Below, one piece after another: positions 23,640-35,869 of a DNA stretch of 64,000 nucleotides (position 1 is the stretch's first letter; every line of letters begins with the position of its first letter). The translations under genes and the position numbers were made by a program. The DNA comes from Toxorhynchites rutilus septentrionalis (Eukaryota; Arthropoda; Insecta; Diptera; Culicidae): positions 241,705,946-241,769,945 of the forward strand of contig NC_073745.1 in NCBI RefSeq assembly GCF_029784135.1, written 5' to 3'. Below the pieces are notes generated by a model, which saw only the letters and a program-made list of their open reading frames with translations, did no database searches and was not told where the DNA came from.

Positions 23640-24115
23640 CAAGGTCAATTTTTACTGCGTTAAAAATGAGGAATTTGATTGCAAATATGCACCATTTGCG
23701 GGATGTTTTTATTTTTGGTTTCCATTGAAAGAAAAGTGCGCTTTGAATGCCTGTGGAAGTTTATGATGACTGTGCACCATCGGTAAGATTCTGTAAGGAA
23801 TGGTTTGGACGATATAAAAGTGTTGATTTTAGTGTTAAGGACAAAAAGCATCCGGGTCAACCGAAAAAGCTTGAAGATGGAAGAATTAGAGACATTAACT
23901 GCAAACAAAGCTTTCAGATTTATTTACAGTAACTCGACAAACTATCTCTAAACGACTTAAAGCCGCAGGATACATCCAAAAACAAGGAAATTATGTTCCA
24001 TACGAATTGAAAACGAGAGATGTTGAACGGCGATTTTGCATGTCCGAAATGTTGCTTGAACAGCACAAAATCTCTTTGCAATGGATGGATGGGCTCTTTT
24101 CACACTGTCAGTTGA
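23640..24115 (+). pseudogene. Mariner transposase N-terminal fragment
   Basis: YDDCAPSVRFCKEWFGRYKS, DFSVKDKKHPGQPKKLEDG, then after a frameshift TISKRLKAAGYIQKQGNYVP and YELKTRDVERRFCMSEMLL. This is the canonical order of mariner DNA-binding motifs (helix-turn-helix, GRP-like linker, second HTH, then WVPHEL-like box). The catalytic region is missing; the frame runs into the next element. Confidence 0.8.
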
Positions 24116-24159
24116 TAATAAACTACATATTACGCTCTGAAATATTCCTTATGGTAATA

Positions 24160-25085
24160 CACTGCGTTTCACAACTATAGAACCACTCATTTTTTCTTAG
24201 TTTCCAAAGATATGTAAGAAGTCGGTTAAATTGAAGTATATAGTGTAGGATATAACAACTATCTTTATTTAAAGGACTGGCCATTTGAACTTTATTGTTG
24301 TGTTCAAGCGCGAAACATTCAAAAAACAAAAATTCCATTGTTTCATAACTATAGAACCAGATGGAAAAACTATCACTCCTTCACAAAATTAACGTCAATT
24401 TCACATTAATTACAATAAGTTTCTAATTCGTAGGTCATCTTTAGTTTTCACTCAGTTCAAATAACCCAGTCGGGGTGGTTATGACCATGCTGCGCCTAGT
24501 GTGTATCTTGTTATACGCAGATGATACTGCTCGTTTAAGCTCTTCAAATCACTCATACGGCTTGTAAGCTGCATCTACTATTCGTCCGATCACTCCCCTT
24601 AAGTTCCTTACAGGGTTTTGATTTGGTAAACAAGCAACCATTCCAGAATCTGAAGCCCCGATTCATTAAACCATGCCATGACCCTCCGGATTTTATGAAT
24701 TGATGTCAAAATACCAAATTATCACATTGTTTTTGATGCAAAAACAACAGTAAATGATTTTAGAGTACTTTGTTGCACTTCTGACTATTCATTCGTGTTG
24801 ATGGTAAGCTATTTAAATCAGGCCTTTTTGAGAAATTTGAGGAATATTTGAATTAAATGAGAACTTAAGAGAACTAAAGATAACTCATGAATTGAAAACT
24901 TATTGTATTTCATGTGAAATTGACGTTAATTTTGTAAAGGAGTGAGAGTTTCTCCATCTGGTTCTTTAGTTATGAAACACTGGAATTTCTGTTTTTTGAA
25001 TGCTTCACGCCGGAACACAACAATAAAGTTCAAATGGCCAGTCTTCTAAATGAAGGTAGTTGTTATTATTAGTTGACAGTTATTA
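24160..25085 (-). mobile_element. Tc1-like element with ~200-bp inverted ends, deleted transposase
   Basis: 24240-24430 is inverted relative to 24890-25070: TGGCCATTTGAACTTTATTG, GTTTCATAACTATAGAACCA and AAAATTAACGTCAATTTCAC each have a close reverse complement in the right arm. Between the arms, minus-strand bases about 24640-24470 encode a Tc1 C-terminus (CLPNQNPVRNLRGVIGRIV, then FEELKRAVSSAYNKI) with one in-frame stop. Upstream catalytic parts are deleted. Exact termini and target duplication were not fixed. Confidence 0.7.
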
Positions 25086-25769
25086 TATCCGAAGCATGGT
25101 ATTTGGAATGCCATGTGCTCAGAACTATACACGGCGGTGTACAGGCAAATGAAGTATGGAGAAGAACATTCCTCGTCGATTATTTGCAAGAGACGGACAC
25201 ACATTGTCCGTCCTCCGCTACAATATCGAAGCTGGAAAGTTTTTTTTTCCCCCTCCGCCAAAGTGATTTTTGGTTGTTGTTTTTTTTCTTTCGCCCATTG
25301 GTGACAAGTTAAGTGCCAACGCATCCGGAACAGCGAGGAAGCAGCACCTCTCCAGCGACGCTCGACCGGTGTTCTGTGAATTGGTTCCATTGAGCGTCAC
25401 ATTTGTATCTTCACCAAACATCAAACAGAGAAGTACAATAGAATAGTTTTTGCCGTCTCGCTATTGTGTTTATACCGTAGCGTGCAGCGTTGTATAGCTC
25501 CCTGAATAGGGTTGTTCAAGTTGTTCGAACTCATCAGACTAAATTTTTTTATTGAGTTTTTATTTATTAAAATTTTTTTTTTTACGAAATTATTGTTTTT
25601 TTTTCAAGAAGATTTTTGATTTGAGCTAGTTTTTAGTTTAAGTTAGTTTTTAGTCTAAGTTAGTTTTAAGTTGAGTTTTTGCGCGAGTGTGTGCGTGTGA
25701 GTTGTGTGTGTGCGTGCGAGTTTTTTTTTTCGTTTTCATAGGCGGTTGCGCACCGTCTGCGCAACCGTT

Positions 25770-27056
25770 ATGACATCTGCTGATGCCAATGTTGCGCGGA
25801 CGCGTTATTATCAACAGTCCTCGAAGGCACCATGGGTTGTTTTCTTTCGGCCCAAGGAAAAAGCTTTGAGAACTCTTGATATTTCAAGAGATTTGCTGCG
25901 TAATTATAAGGGCGTCTCGATACATAAAGAGAGACCGGACAAACTGCGTGTAGAAGCACCGACTTTTGATGTGGCCAACAAGATTGTTGACCACGAAGTT
26001 TTTAACAGGGAGTATCACATCTACATCCCTTCTCGAGAAGTGGAGATAGAAGGCGTAGTAACCGACGCGAGTCTGAGTGTCGATGAACTAAAACAAGCGT
26101 CGGGTTCCTTCAAAAACTCGATGATTGGAGATCTTGTAAAGATCCAGGATGTTAGAAATCTGCATTCAGCATCTTTGGAAGAAAATAAAAAAGTTTATAA
26201 GCCCTCGCACTCTTTTCGAGTTACTTTCGCAGGTTCTGTTCTCCCAAACTATGTGAAAGTAGAAAATGTTTTTTTCCCAGTGCGCCTGTTTGTACCGCGG
26301 GTTTATAATTGTACCAAATGTAAAAAGTTGGGACACTCGGTTAGCCACTGCGGCAACAAATTTCGTTGCGGCAAATGTGGCGATAAACATAGTGAGGATT
26401 CTTGCACTCAAACAGTGGAAAAATGTATTCACTGTGGCGAGAATCCTCACCCTCTACAAGAGTGCCCAAGGTACAAACAGCACTCCGATAAAGTGACGCG
26501 TTCTATCGCTGGACGCTCCAAGCGGACGTATGCTGAAATGCTAAAGACCGCATCAGCCGCTCAAAATGAAAACCAATTTTCGGTTTTGTCATCTCAAGAA
26601 TCGGATTCTGATTCTGATGAGGGTCATACTTCGGCTGCACCAGAATCTTCAATAAAGGATGAATCATCAAAAAGAAAGCTCTCTTCACCAATTGTGCACC
26701 GTAAGAAAGCTAAAATGACCCTCGGAAGATTGTCTAATTCCAAGGGTAATAGTAGCAAAAAAACGAATCCGAAGGCTCCTTCTCAGCCAGTTCCTGGTTG
26801 CAGCAAGGGTTTTACGTCATTACCCAGAGAAGAGAGAAATAAAAACGCTGCTCCTCGATCTTCTCGTAGAAAATTCGCGTCTAATCGAGGATTGATAGCT
26901 TTTTCGGACATTGTGGATTTCATACTAAACACGTTCAAAATTCAAGACCCCCTCAGAAGCCTTATTTCTGCTTTGCTTCCATCTTTAAAGTCTTATCTTA
27001 AGCAATTGACTGCTTCATGGCCCCTCCTTGCATCAATCATATCTTTCGATGGATAA
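25770..27056 (+). CDS. Retrotransposon ORF1, gag-like protein with zinc knuckles
   Basis: About 428 codons from ATG 25770 (MTSADANVARTRYYQQ). An earlier non-ATG start is possible but unlikely. Residues about 180-240 hold three cysteine knuckles: CTKCKKLGHSVSHC, CGKCGDKHSEDSC and CIHCGENPHPLQEC. These bind element RNA and build the ribonucleoprotein that carries it. The N-terminal part is the RRM-like or esterase-free gag region typical of I and Jockey elements; the C-terminal third is Ser/Lys-rich with an acidic run near 275. The frame is intact and its stop overlaps the ORF2 start (ATGGATAA, 27049-27056), an arrangement that suggests reinitiation-type translation of ORF2. Confidence 0.85.
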   Translation: MTSADANVARTRYYQQSSKAPWVVFFRPKEKALRTLDISRDLLRNYKGVSIHKERPDKLRVEAPTFDVANKIVDHEVFNREYHIYIPSREVEIEGVVTDASLSVDELKQASGSFKNSMIGDLVKIQDVRNLHSASLEENKKVYKPSHSFRVTFAGSVLPNYVKVENVFFPVRLFVPRVYNCTKCKKLGHSVSHCGNKFRCGKCGDKHSEDSCTQTVEKCIHCGENPHPLQECPRYKQHSDKVTRSIAGRSKRTYAEMLKTASAAQNENQFSVLSSQESDSDSDEGHTSAAPESSIKDESSKRKLSSPIVHRKKAKMTLGRLSNSKGNSSKKTNPKAPSQPVPGCSKGFTSLPREERNKNAAPRSSRRKFASNRGLIAFSDIVDFILNTFKIQDPLRSLISALLPSLKSYLKQLTASWPLLASIISFDG

Positions 27057-30000
27057 TTCATCTAACGTAGTAGAAGATATGATCAATGTGCTACAATGGA
27101 ACTGCCGTAGTTTAGTGCCTAAACTAGACTCGTTCAAATTTTTACTTCAAAATTATGATTGTGATATATTCGCTCTTTCCGAAACATGGCTTTCTTCTGA
27201 CACAGAACTCAACTTCCACGATTTTAATATTATTCGCCTGGATAGAGATGATTCCTATGGAGGAGTACTTTTAGGGATCAAAACGTGCTACTCTTTCTAT
27301 AAAATTCCTCTCCCAGCTCTATCAGACGTCGAAATCGTCGCTTGTCAAATAACTGCAAAGAATAAAGAACTCTGCATAGCTTCAGTATACGTTCCCCCGA
27401 ATACTTCCATTAGCCGTAGTCAACTTTGGAATCTAATTTCGATTCTCTCAACCCCAGTTCTAATTTTGGGTGACATGAACTCCCATGGTACTGGGTGGGG
27501 CGATCTTTATGATGACTCTAGGGCGGCTATTTTTTACGATTTATGTGACGATTTCAACTTGACTATCTTGAACACTGGTGAAGTGACACGAATTGCAAAA
27601 CCTCCGGCTCGGAAAAGCCGACTCGATCTATCTTTGTGCTCAAACTCGCTATCATTAGATTGTCAGTGGAAGGTCATCAATGATCCCCATGGTAGCGATC
27701 ACTTGCCAATCAATATATCAATCAAGTGTAGCCCGCAATCCACTGAACCATCTCGAGTTCCATTTGATCTAACAAGGAACATCGACTGGCAAAAATTTGC
27801 AACGGCGGTAACAATCGGTGTCTAATCAATAGATATACTTCCACCATTGGAAGAATATCGATTCTTCGTCGATTTATTGTATAAAAGCTCACTGGAAGCA
27901 CAAAAAAGAAAAGTTCCAAGTACTTCATTTAAAAGAAAACCAGCCACTCCTGGCTGGGACGATGAATGCCCAAAATTGTATTTGAAAAAATCTGATGCTT
28001 TCAAAGCTTTTCGCAGACATGGAACATCCACACACTTCGAGGAATATTCAAAGCTTGAAATACAGCTGAAACAATTAGTTAAAGCAAAAAAAACGCGGTT
28101 ACTGGCGCAATTTCATCGATGATCTTTCTCGTGAAACCTCAATACGCACCTTGTGGAGGGTAGCTCGCAACATGCGTAACCGCTCATCTACCAACGAGAG
28201 TGAAGAATACTCCAACCGATGGATATTCGATTTCGCTAAAAAGGTCTGTCCAGACTCAGTTCCAGCCCAACATATTCTTCGAGAAACGTCTCTAAGCGGT
28301 GGACCTCTGGACAGACCATTCTCAATGCTGGAATTTTCTATGGCTCTTCTTTCATCGAACAACTCTTCACCCGGAAGCGATATGATTAAATTCGTTCTTC
28401 TAAAAAATCTTCCCGATATCGCGAAAAGACGCTTGCTAGACTTATTCAATACTCTACTAGAAAACAATATTGTGCCACCCGAATGGAGACAGGTCAAAGT
28501 GATAGCAATTCAAAAGCCTGGCAAACCAGCGTCTGACCATAGCTCATACCGTCCGATTGCTATGCTCTCGTGCATTAGAAAATTGCTGGAGAAAATGATC
28601 CTTCGAAGACTCGATCAATGGATCGAGACAAATAATTTGCTATCAAGTACACAATTTGGGTTTCGCAAGAGCAAAGGAACAAACGATTGTCTAGCGTTGC
28701 TTTCTACAGATATTCAACTGGCCTTTGCGCACAAGGAGCAACTGGCTTCAGTATTCTTGGATATTAAGGGAGCTTTTGATTCAGTTTCCATAGAAATTCT
28801 GTCAGACAATCTGAACAGATGTGGACTTCCTGGAATTTTGAATAACTTCTTGTACAATTTGTTGTCAGAAAAGCAAATGAACTTCACCCTTGGACAGCTG
28901 ACAACTTCCAGAAATAGTTACCCCAAGGCTCATGTCTCAGCCCCCTTCTTTATAATTTTTATGTGAAAGATATTGACAGTTGTTTGGCAGAACAATGCAC
29001 GCTAAGACAACTTGCAGATGATGGTGTGGTTTCCGTCAGAGGTCCCCATGCCGAAAACTTGCAAAGACCATTGCAAAATTCCCTAGATAACTTGTCTTCT
29101 TGGGCAAGGAACTTAGGGATAGAATTCTCGCCGCAGAAAACAGAACTGGTAGTGTTTACTCGAAAGCGGTCCCCAGCCCAATTGCAACTTAAGCTTTTGG
29201 GGAGAAACATTACCCAATCATTGACCTTCAAGTACCTTGGTGTCTGGTTTGATTCAAAATGCACTTGGAATACCCACATTACGTATGTGAAGCAAAAATG
29301 TCAAAAAAGAGTCAACTTTCTCCGCTCGATTTGCGGCACGTGGTGGGGAGCTCATCCGGGAGATCTCATAACGCTTTATAAAACAACTATTCTATCTATT
29401 CTGGAGTATGGCTCTTTCTGCTTTCTCTCAGCAGCTAAAAGTCACCTTCTAAAATTGGAACGAATTCAATATCATTGTCTGCGTATAGCTCTCGGCTGTA
29501 TGCACTCAACGCATAACATGAGTCTCGAGGTTCTGGCAGGAGTAACTCCTCTACAGAACCGATTCTGGGAACTTTCTCTCAGAATACTGGTGAAATGCGG
29601 TATCACGAACACACTTGTGATTGAAAACTTTGATAAAATGCTTCATCTAAATATACAATCTCGGTTTATGAGAATTTATCATCACTATATTTCATCAGAT
29701 ATTTGTCTTCCATCGTTTACTCCAGACCGTGCTCACTTCACCATCAGCAGTTCCTCAATTGAATACGATCTGTCGATGAAACAAGCAATACTTGGGATTT
29801 CAGATCAGCTTCGACCAACTTTCATTCCCCGTATTTTTAACCGAAAGTACCAAAAAGTCAATTGCATGAAAAGATACTTCACTGATGGGTCTCGCCTCAA
29901 TGGATCCACTGGCTTCGGTGTTTTCAATGAAAATTCAAGCGCCTTCCGTAAACTGCAGGAACCTTGTTCCGTTTATGTTGCTGAGCTGGCAGCAATCGAC

Positions 30001-30747
30001 TTCGCATTGGGGATGATCTCCAACAAGCCTGCAGACCATTACTTCATTTTCTCGGATAGTCTCAGTTCGCTTGAGGCTCTCCAGTCGATGAAAACTAGTA
30101 GGCACCCATCTTATTTCCTCACAAAAGTGAGGCAGCAGATGAGTGCACTGATCGAAAGATCTTATAAGTTAACCTTTGTTTGGGTCCCCTCTCATTGCTC
30201 AATTCCTGGCAATGAGAAGGCGGACACTCTCGCAAAGGTGGGTGCCCAGGAAGGCGAATTGTTTGATAGACAGATTTCATACGATGAATTTTTCCAATTA
30301 CTGCGTCAGAGTTCCCTCTTGAGTTGGCAAACCGATTGGGACACTGGAATTCTTGGGCGGTGGTTATATTCAATTATTCCAAAGGTTTCTTCGAGAGCGT
30401 GGTTCAAAGGTTTGGACTTAAGTCGTGACTTCATTCGTGTAATGAGTAGACTTATGTCCAACCACTACTCGCTAGATGTGCATCTCCACAGAATAAATCT
30501 TGTTCAAAGCAATGTCTGTCGGTGTGGAAACGGTTACGATGACATCGATCACGCAGTTTGGCAATGTACGGATAATTACGCAGCCAGAGAGTACCTTTTG
30601 AATGCCCTTGAGGTCCAAGGAAGACAACCCTATGTTCCTGTTAGAGACGTGTTGGGAACTCGCGACATCTGCTATATGCAGTTGATCTATATGTTTGTGA
30701 AACGGTCTAGTATAAGTATTCAATGCTTTTGTGTTTTTTTTTATTAG
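27049..30747 (+). pseudogene. Retrotransposon ORF2 (EN-RT-RNase H), broken
   Basis: The apurinic-type endonuclease lies at 27085-27720, with LQWNCRS, LSETW, GDMNSHGTGWG and GSDHLPI blocks. After an in-frame TAA at 27823 the same frame continues to about 28122, then shifts for 28151-28966 (RT: SYRPIAMLSCIRKLLEKMI, FGFRKSKGT, VFLDIKGAFDSV). It shifts again for 28963-30747, where the RT catalytic box is LADDG. RNase H follows from about 29870 with TDGS, AELAAI, FSDSLSS and GNEKADTLAK, giving the four acidic residues. A CRCG....DIDHAVWQC zinc motif closes the protein. Encodes the enzyme for target-primed reverse transcription; inactive as it stands. Confidence 0.85.
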
Positions 30748-31253
30748 TTTGTTTGTCTTGTCCCCCCATCTCACCGTCGCCCACCCTCGACAGCTAGTCG
30801 AATACCAGATGCTATCCCTGGTCATTATGCACAATGCTACAGTGCGTGCGGCAACCCTCGGTTGAGACAACGATACCTCATATCCATATCCCCAACCTGA
30901 CCCGTCCCACAAAAATGTTGCCCTTTTAACCTCGAGTAAACCGCGAGTATTCGGTCGAATCCTACTAAACATAGAAATTAGTTGAAACTTTGTATAAACA
31001 AACCTTGAATTAGCGGCTCCGCAAAGCTTATGCGATTGAGCCTTACAAATAAATGAACTGGATAAAAAAAAAAAAAAGTATGGAGAATGAGAATGAATTA
31101 GCTGCTTTAAGCTGGACTAGTGCGGACATTGCAGGTCAACAGTCTCACAAAGATGGTATTCGCATCGAATCCGGTGGGGACATAAAGAAAAGGACCAGGT
31201 GGAGCAAGAATAGAAGAATTGGTGCCGCCAGAGGTCGGAGAATTGTAGCCATT

Positions 31254-33639
31254 TTTTTCCAAAATATATATTTTTATCAAGGCTCATATGGCGTTAGCCT
31301 GACGGGGCCGGAGTTCAATATTTTGACAATTTTTCTTATTATCAATGTTAGTAATATTTAACCGATTACTCGCGGTCGGCTCGAGGTTAGTATTACAAGT
31401 GTTCTCGTAATTGGGATGTTGCTGTCTCTAATGCTCTGTACGTGTGCCCGACACGGGATACTTCCTATTGGGATGCAGCTGACCATTAATCAGCAACGCC
31501 CCCTAGTATGTACCCCATATCTAGCGTGCTGCGTCTTCTCGACTCGAGGAATCCAGGATAGAATGGTCACTAGCCGGCGCAATCATCAGCTCGTGTAGAG
31601 TTGTCATGAGCGGTACAACCTTTGGCTCTTGTTGAATCATCAGTGGACTGCACAACCTTTGGCCCGTGTATCTGTAAAGAGTGTGTGTATGTATTGCCGC
31701 GACTAAGTAAAAGTTTATAGATCGGATAGGAGGGATATGAAACAGGGTCACAACGAAGGAAATATCATTAATCGTTGACATCGGCGTTTCTGAGGAACAG
31801 GTATAGATGAAGCAGAAGATCAGGATCAGAAGATATCCCGGACGGGGATATCCGATTGTCTGCCTTGTGCTCTCAGTGCTCTAGAGAGCTGAGAGCGAGC
31901 CGCATGGAACCGGATACACGACCAGACAACATGCTCGATGTCGTGGTAGCCATCGCCACAATCACAAAGATTGTTTGCTGCGGGCCCAATGCGATAGAGA
32001 TGCGCGTTTAGGTTGTAGTGATTGGACATGATCCGAGATATCACGCGAATGAAATCACGACCAACATTCAATCCCTTAAACCAAGCACTCGTCGAAACCT
32101 TAGGGATAATCGTGTGTAACCAACGACATAACTCATCTTCACTCCACATGCGCTGCCAACTAACGAGTGTGTCCTGACGAGGAATGTGAAAAAATTCATT
32201 ATAAGCAATTTGCCTTTCAAAAAGTGTACCTTCTGAAGCGCCCACCTTAGCTAGCGAGTCCGCTTTCTCATTCCCCGGAATCGAGCAATGAGAGGGAACC
32301 CATGCTAAGGCAATCTTCAATAATTTTTCGACCAAAACACTCAATAGATGCCTTATTCTTGTTAGAAAATAAGATGAGCGTTTATCAACTTTCATTGAGC
32401 GGATTGCCTCTATTGAGCTGAGACTGTCTGAAAAAATAAAATAATGGTCGATGGGCAGTGTTTCAATGATCCCTAGAGCATAGTATATCGCACCCATTTC
32501 AAGGGTGCACGACATACACGGAACAAGGATCTTTGAGTTTGAAAGAGGCACTGGAATTTTCATTGAAGATGCCGAAGCCCGTTTATGTATGAACCGTCAG
32601 TAAAGAACATTTTATCAGATCCAACTTTCCCATATTTTTCCGAAAATATCGACGGAATAACATTGGAGCGTAGGTGATCTGGTATTCCATGGATTTTTTG
32701 TCGCATGGACAGATCAAAAATGACAGAGGAATTGCAAAAGTATGGGAAGCAAACTTGGTTGGAGATGCCTGGTGAAGGGTGCACGTCGTGGGTCAGGTAC
32801 TCATGGTATAAAGACATAAAACATGACTGAGGAGTCAGTCGTAGTAGATTTTCGAAGTTATCAATCACCAATGGATTCATGATCTTGCAACGGATGAGAA
32901 ATCTGTAGGATAATTCTGTGAACCGAAGAGTAAGCGGGGGTACTCCTGCCAAAACTTCGAGACTCATCGTATGTGTCGAATGCAAACACCCCATGGCTAT
33001 ACGCAAGCAACAATATTGTATCCTCTCCAGCTTGAGAATATGAATCCTGGCAGCTGATCGGAAGCAAAAACTGCCATATTCTAACACTGACAATATCGTT
33101 GTTTTGTACAACTGAATGAGGTCTCCTGGATGGGCACCCACAATAACCATGTTCCGGTTATTGTTTGGAGAAAATTGATTCTTTGCTGGCATTTCTGTTT
33201 CAAATACGCAATGTGTCTCCCCCAGGTATATTTAGAATCAAAATATACACCCAGGTATTTGAAAAACATAGAGTGTTGGATCGTTTTGCCGGATAGGTAA
33301 AGCTGGAATTGGGCGGGTTCGTGCTTCCTAGAAAAAACGACCATTTCAGTTTTCTCCGTAGAGAATTCGATACCCAGCTTGAAGGCCCACGTGAACAGAT
33401 TGTTCATGGTATCTTGCAACGACTTTTGCAGAGCGACGGGATTAGTACCCGTGATGGAAATAACTCCATCGTCTGCAAGTTGTCTCAGCATGCAGTCTCT
33501 AGTTAGACAATCATCCATATCATTGACGTGAAAACTGTACAAGAGGAGGCTTAGGCAGGAGCCTTGCGGTAGGTCCATAAAACTGTAACGAGAAGATTTT
33601 GAGTTGCCATGAGAGAAATTCATGTGCTTTTCTGACAGT
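31254..33639 (-). mobile_element. 5'-truncated I-clade element, opposite orientation, 11-bp TSD
   Basis: TTGTAGCCATT flanks it directly (31243-31253 and 33640-33650). The minus strand starts inside RT (FMDLPQGSCLSLLLYSF, then LRQLADDGVISI), continues through KYLGVYFDSKYTWGRHI and RNase H (FFTDGS, FSDSLSSIEA, GNEKADSLAK) to a CDCGDGYHDIEHVVWSC zinc motif, and ends in a 3' UTR with GAGCCTTGATAAAAATATAT. Frames change twice (near 33150 and 32560). It is clearly related to the element at 25164 but a different subfamily. 5' truncation is the usual outcome of incomplete reverse transcription. Confidence 0.9.
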
Positions 33640-33689
33640 TTGTAGCCATTGACCGGGTTTATCTAATTTCTAATTTCTGGGATGCAGTA

Positions 33690-34170
33690 TCATTGTAAAT
33701 GAAAAACTCATTAATTCTCAGTCCAACTTTCTCTGCTTCGCGCTTAAGTGTGGTATTAATTTATATTATCATCTCAAATGTCCTGCCGACAATGTCCACG
33801 TTATCCGCAAAGCAGATTAAATTACTGTATTTGTTGGAAATCGTGCCATGCAAGGTGAACACGACTCAACTCTTAGCAACCTCTAGTACAATGTTGAACA
33901 GTAGGCAGGAGAGGCCATCACCATGCCGAAGCCCCATTCGGGACTCGATAGAATCCGATAATTCACCGAGAAACAAACACAGTACTGTATTCTATCCATC
34001 GTAGCCTCAAATCGATGTGGTCAGCTAGCTCTATTCGTGTTATTGAATCATATGTATTCAATTGAATTAAAGTCGATTTCAAGGCATTTATGGAAGATCT
34101 GCCACACAGTGAAGATTTGGTCAATAGTCGACCGACTAAAATACAGAGACTCTTTCCATCAGATGGCATG
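33690..34170 (-). pseudogene. Non-LTR reverse transcriptase fragment (type as at 1450-2780)
   Basis: Minus-strand frames give TYDSITRIELADHIDLR (the xAYDSI.R.EL block), then GDGLSCLLFN, a displaced GTISNKY..LICFAD.VDIVGRT block and REAEKVGLRIN. These match the order seen in the insect RT family also present at 1450-2780. Multiple frameshifts and stops; no other domains. Confidence 0.65.
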
Positions 34171-34179
34171 CAAATCGAT

Positions 34180-35860
34180 GCGGTGCCCTCACTGAAAAAA
34201 ATTGTACCATACTGTGCGATACATATCTTTAATTATTCCTTAGAATCGAACAAAACCGCTATGTGTGACATTAGCATTGAGAAAGACTGCTGTCTGATAG
34301 ATGAGCGAGACGACTTGAATGATGACGCTGATGATGATGATATTTTGAATTAGGTTTTAAAATTCATTAGTTCATTCACTTCCATCCTTGAAAAAACCAA
34401 TTTGGAAAAATAAATTGAACACTCGGCTTTGAGAATGGTCATTTAGAAAGACCCGCTGCCGTCTGGTAGCTAGCTGAATGACTGATGTATTGTGAATACT
34501 GTAATTTGAAATCGCGAATGACTTGTTTATACTCAATGAATATAATACGGCGGAGCTTAGATTGCAATATCAACACTGTTCGTAGAATTAATGCTGCATT
34601 TGCATTTCATGCGATCGATTTGCGCTGATATTTGAATATTTTGTACCTCGGCCACAGGAACACGATAGAAAAACATGTATTCTTCCGATTTTCGTTAATT
34701 TCAATCATTTATGGGTTAGGGAACCATAATGTATAACGTACCGAAAAAATAGAGTAAAGAGATTGGAATGCAAATCTTCAAAATCCGTCAGAGCTAAAAC
34801 AATTATTAACGTTGAAAATATTTCCTAAAAAAACGTGACATATTTTCTGATTTGGTACCATTAGAGCCCCGCAGAGTGCATACTTTTTATCGCAAGACAG
34901 TTTGATCGAGTTGGCCTGTTAATGCGAAAACCGACCCAACTGAATCGGTGTAATGTACGCATATGCATATCTCTCCATATTAATTAAGTCGGCCAATCAA
35001 AATATCGGCCGTAAAATAGTCTGCGGGCTGCGGGGGCCCTTACTGAAAGACGTAGTTTTATGTCAAAAAAATAGGTAATGATATTAATAGTTCCATTTTT
35101 ATTCACTAACGTCAACAAGATTTGCCCTAATGATATGATTTAATATATTTAAGAGATTAAATATCTACTGATTCCACTTAACCGGACAAATAACTAATGT
35201 GTCATAATGTGTAATTGGTCAAACTTGACTATTCTCATCTCATGTTTCCTAGATAATTTCTTAAGTTTTCATGATTGTTGCTCATACAAAACGATAATGG
35301 GCGAGACGGGCCAACCAAAAGAGTCCGGGGGCCGCAGGTTGAGTATAGCTATATTAGAAGATCAATCAATGAACTGTTCTGCGATTGGACCCATGAACGT
35401 TTGTTTAGTATTTTTGAAAGTATTGATAACAAATAAAATCCATTTTGAGCGGGACGAAGTTTGGCGGGTAAGATGTAAACAAGTTATGAAGGATTTTCTT
35501 TTCTTTGCCTATGAGTGTGAAATTTCGTGAAACGTGCTAAAGGATTTATCTTGTGTATACGAAATGAGAGGAGCTTAGTAAAGCTCAAAAGTGTGTACTA
35601 CTTATTTATGATTATAAAAAGTTTTGTAAACGATACGAATTGAGTTTGGACAGATTCATTCGCAATGTTTAGGTTTCGAGTATTTTTACAATAATATAGA
35701 AAATATAATTATGTATCTATTGTTTGTCTTGAAATCAACTTAATGACCATTCAAAATATCATTTACAAAAAAAAAAGTCTTATCGATTGATATATAACAT
35801 CGATTTCATATCACTGTTCCTGAACCCGGCACCATTTAACCTACATTTCAACAGATTACT
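34180..35860. other. Intergenic with one repeat-R fragment
   Basis: 34690-34880 and 35040-35070 carry reversed repeat-R sequence (AATTATTAACGTT, ACGTGACATATTTTCTGATT, AAAGACGTAGTTTTATGTCA). An 87-codon frame ends at 34353 with an acidic tail; no homology recognised. Otherwise nothing. Confidence 0.45.
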
Positions 35861-35869
35861 TTCGTTACC

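Larger units (their letters stand above)
25164..31075 (+). mobile_element. I-clade non-LTR retrotransposon, full length with 12-bp TSD
   Basis: AAGTATGGAGAA occurs at 25152-25163 and again at 31076-31087, right after the A tail. This brackets 5,912 bp containing a 5' UTR, ORF1 (gag-like), ORF2 (endonuclease, reverse transcriptase, RNase H, terminal zinc motif) and a 3' UTR ending GAACTGGATAAAAAA. RNase H after RT places it among the I/LOA-like clades, and similarity to mosquito I-type elements seems best. ORF1 is open and ORF2 is broken by one stop and at least two frameshifts, so it is dead but complete in length. Confidence 0.9.

Noticed and set aside
34090..34353. 87-codon frame with acidic tail
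   Set aside because: Overlaps the decayed RT fragment on the other strand, lacks context, and is short enough to occur by chance.
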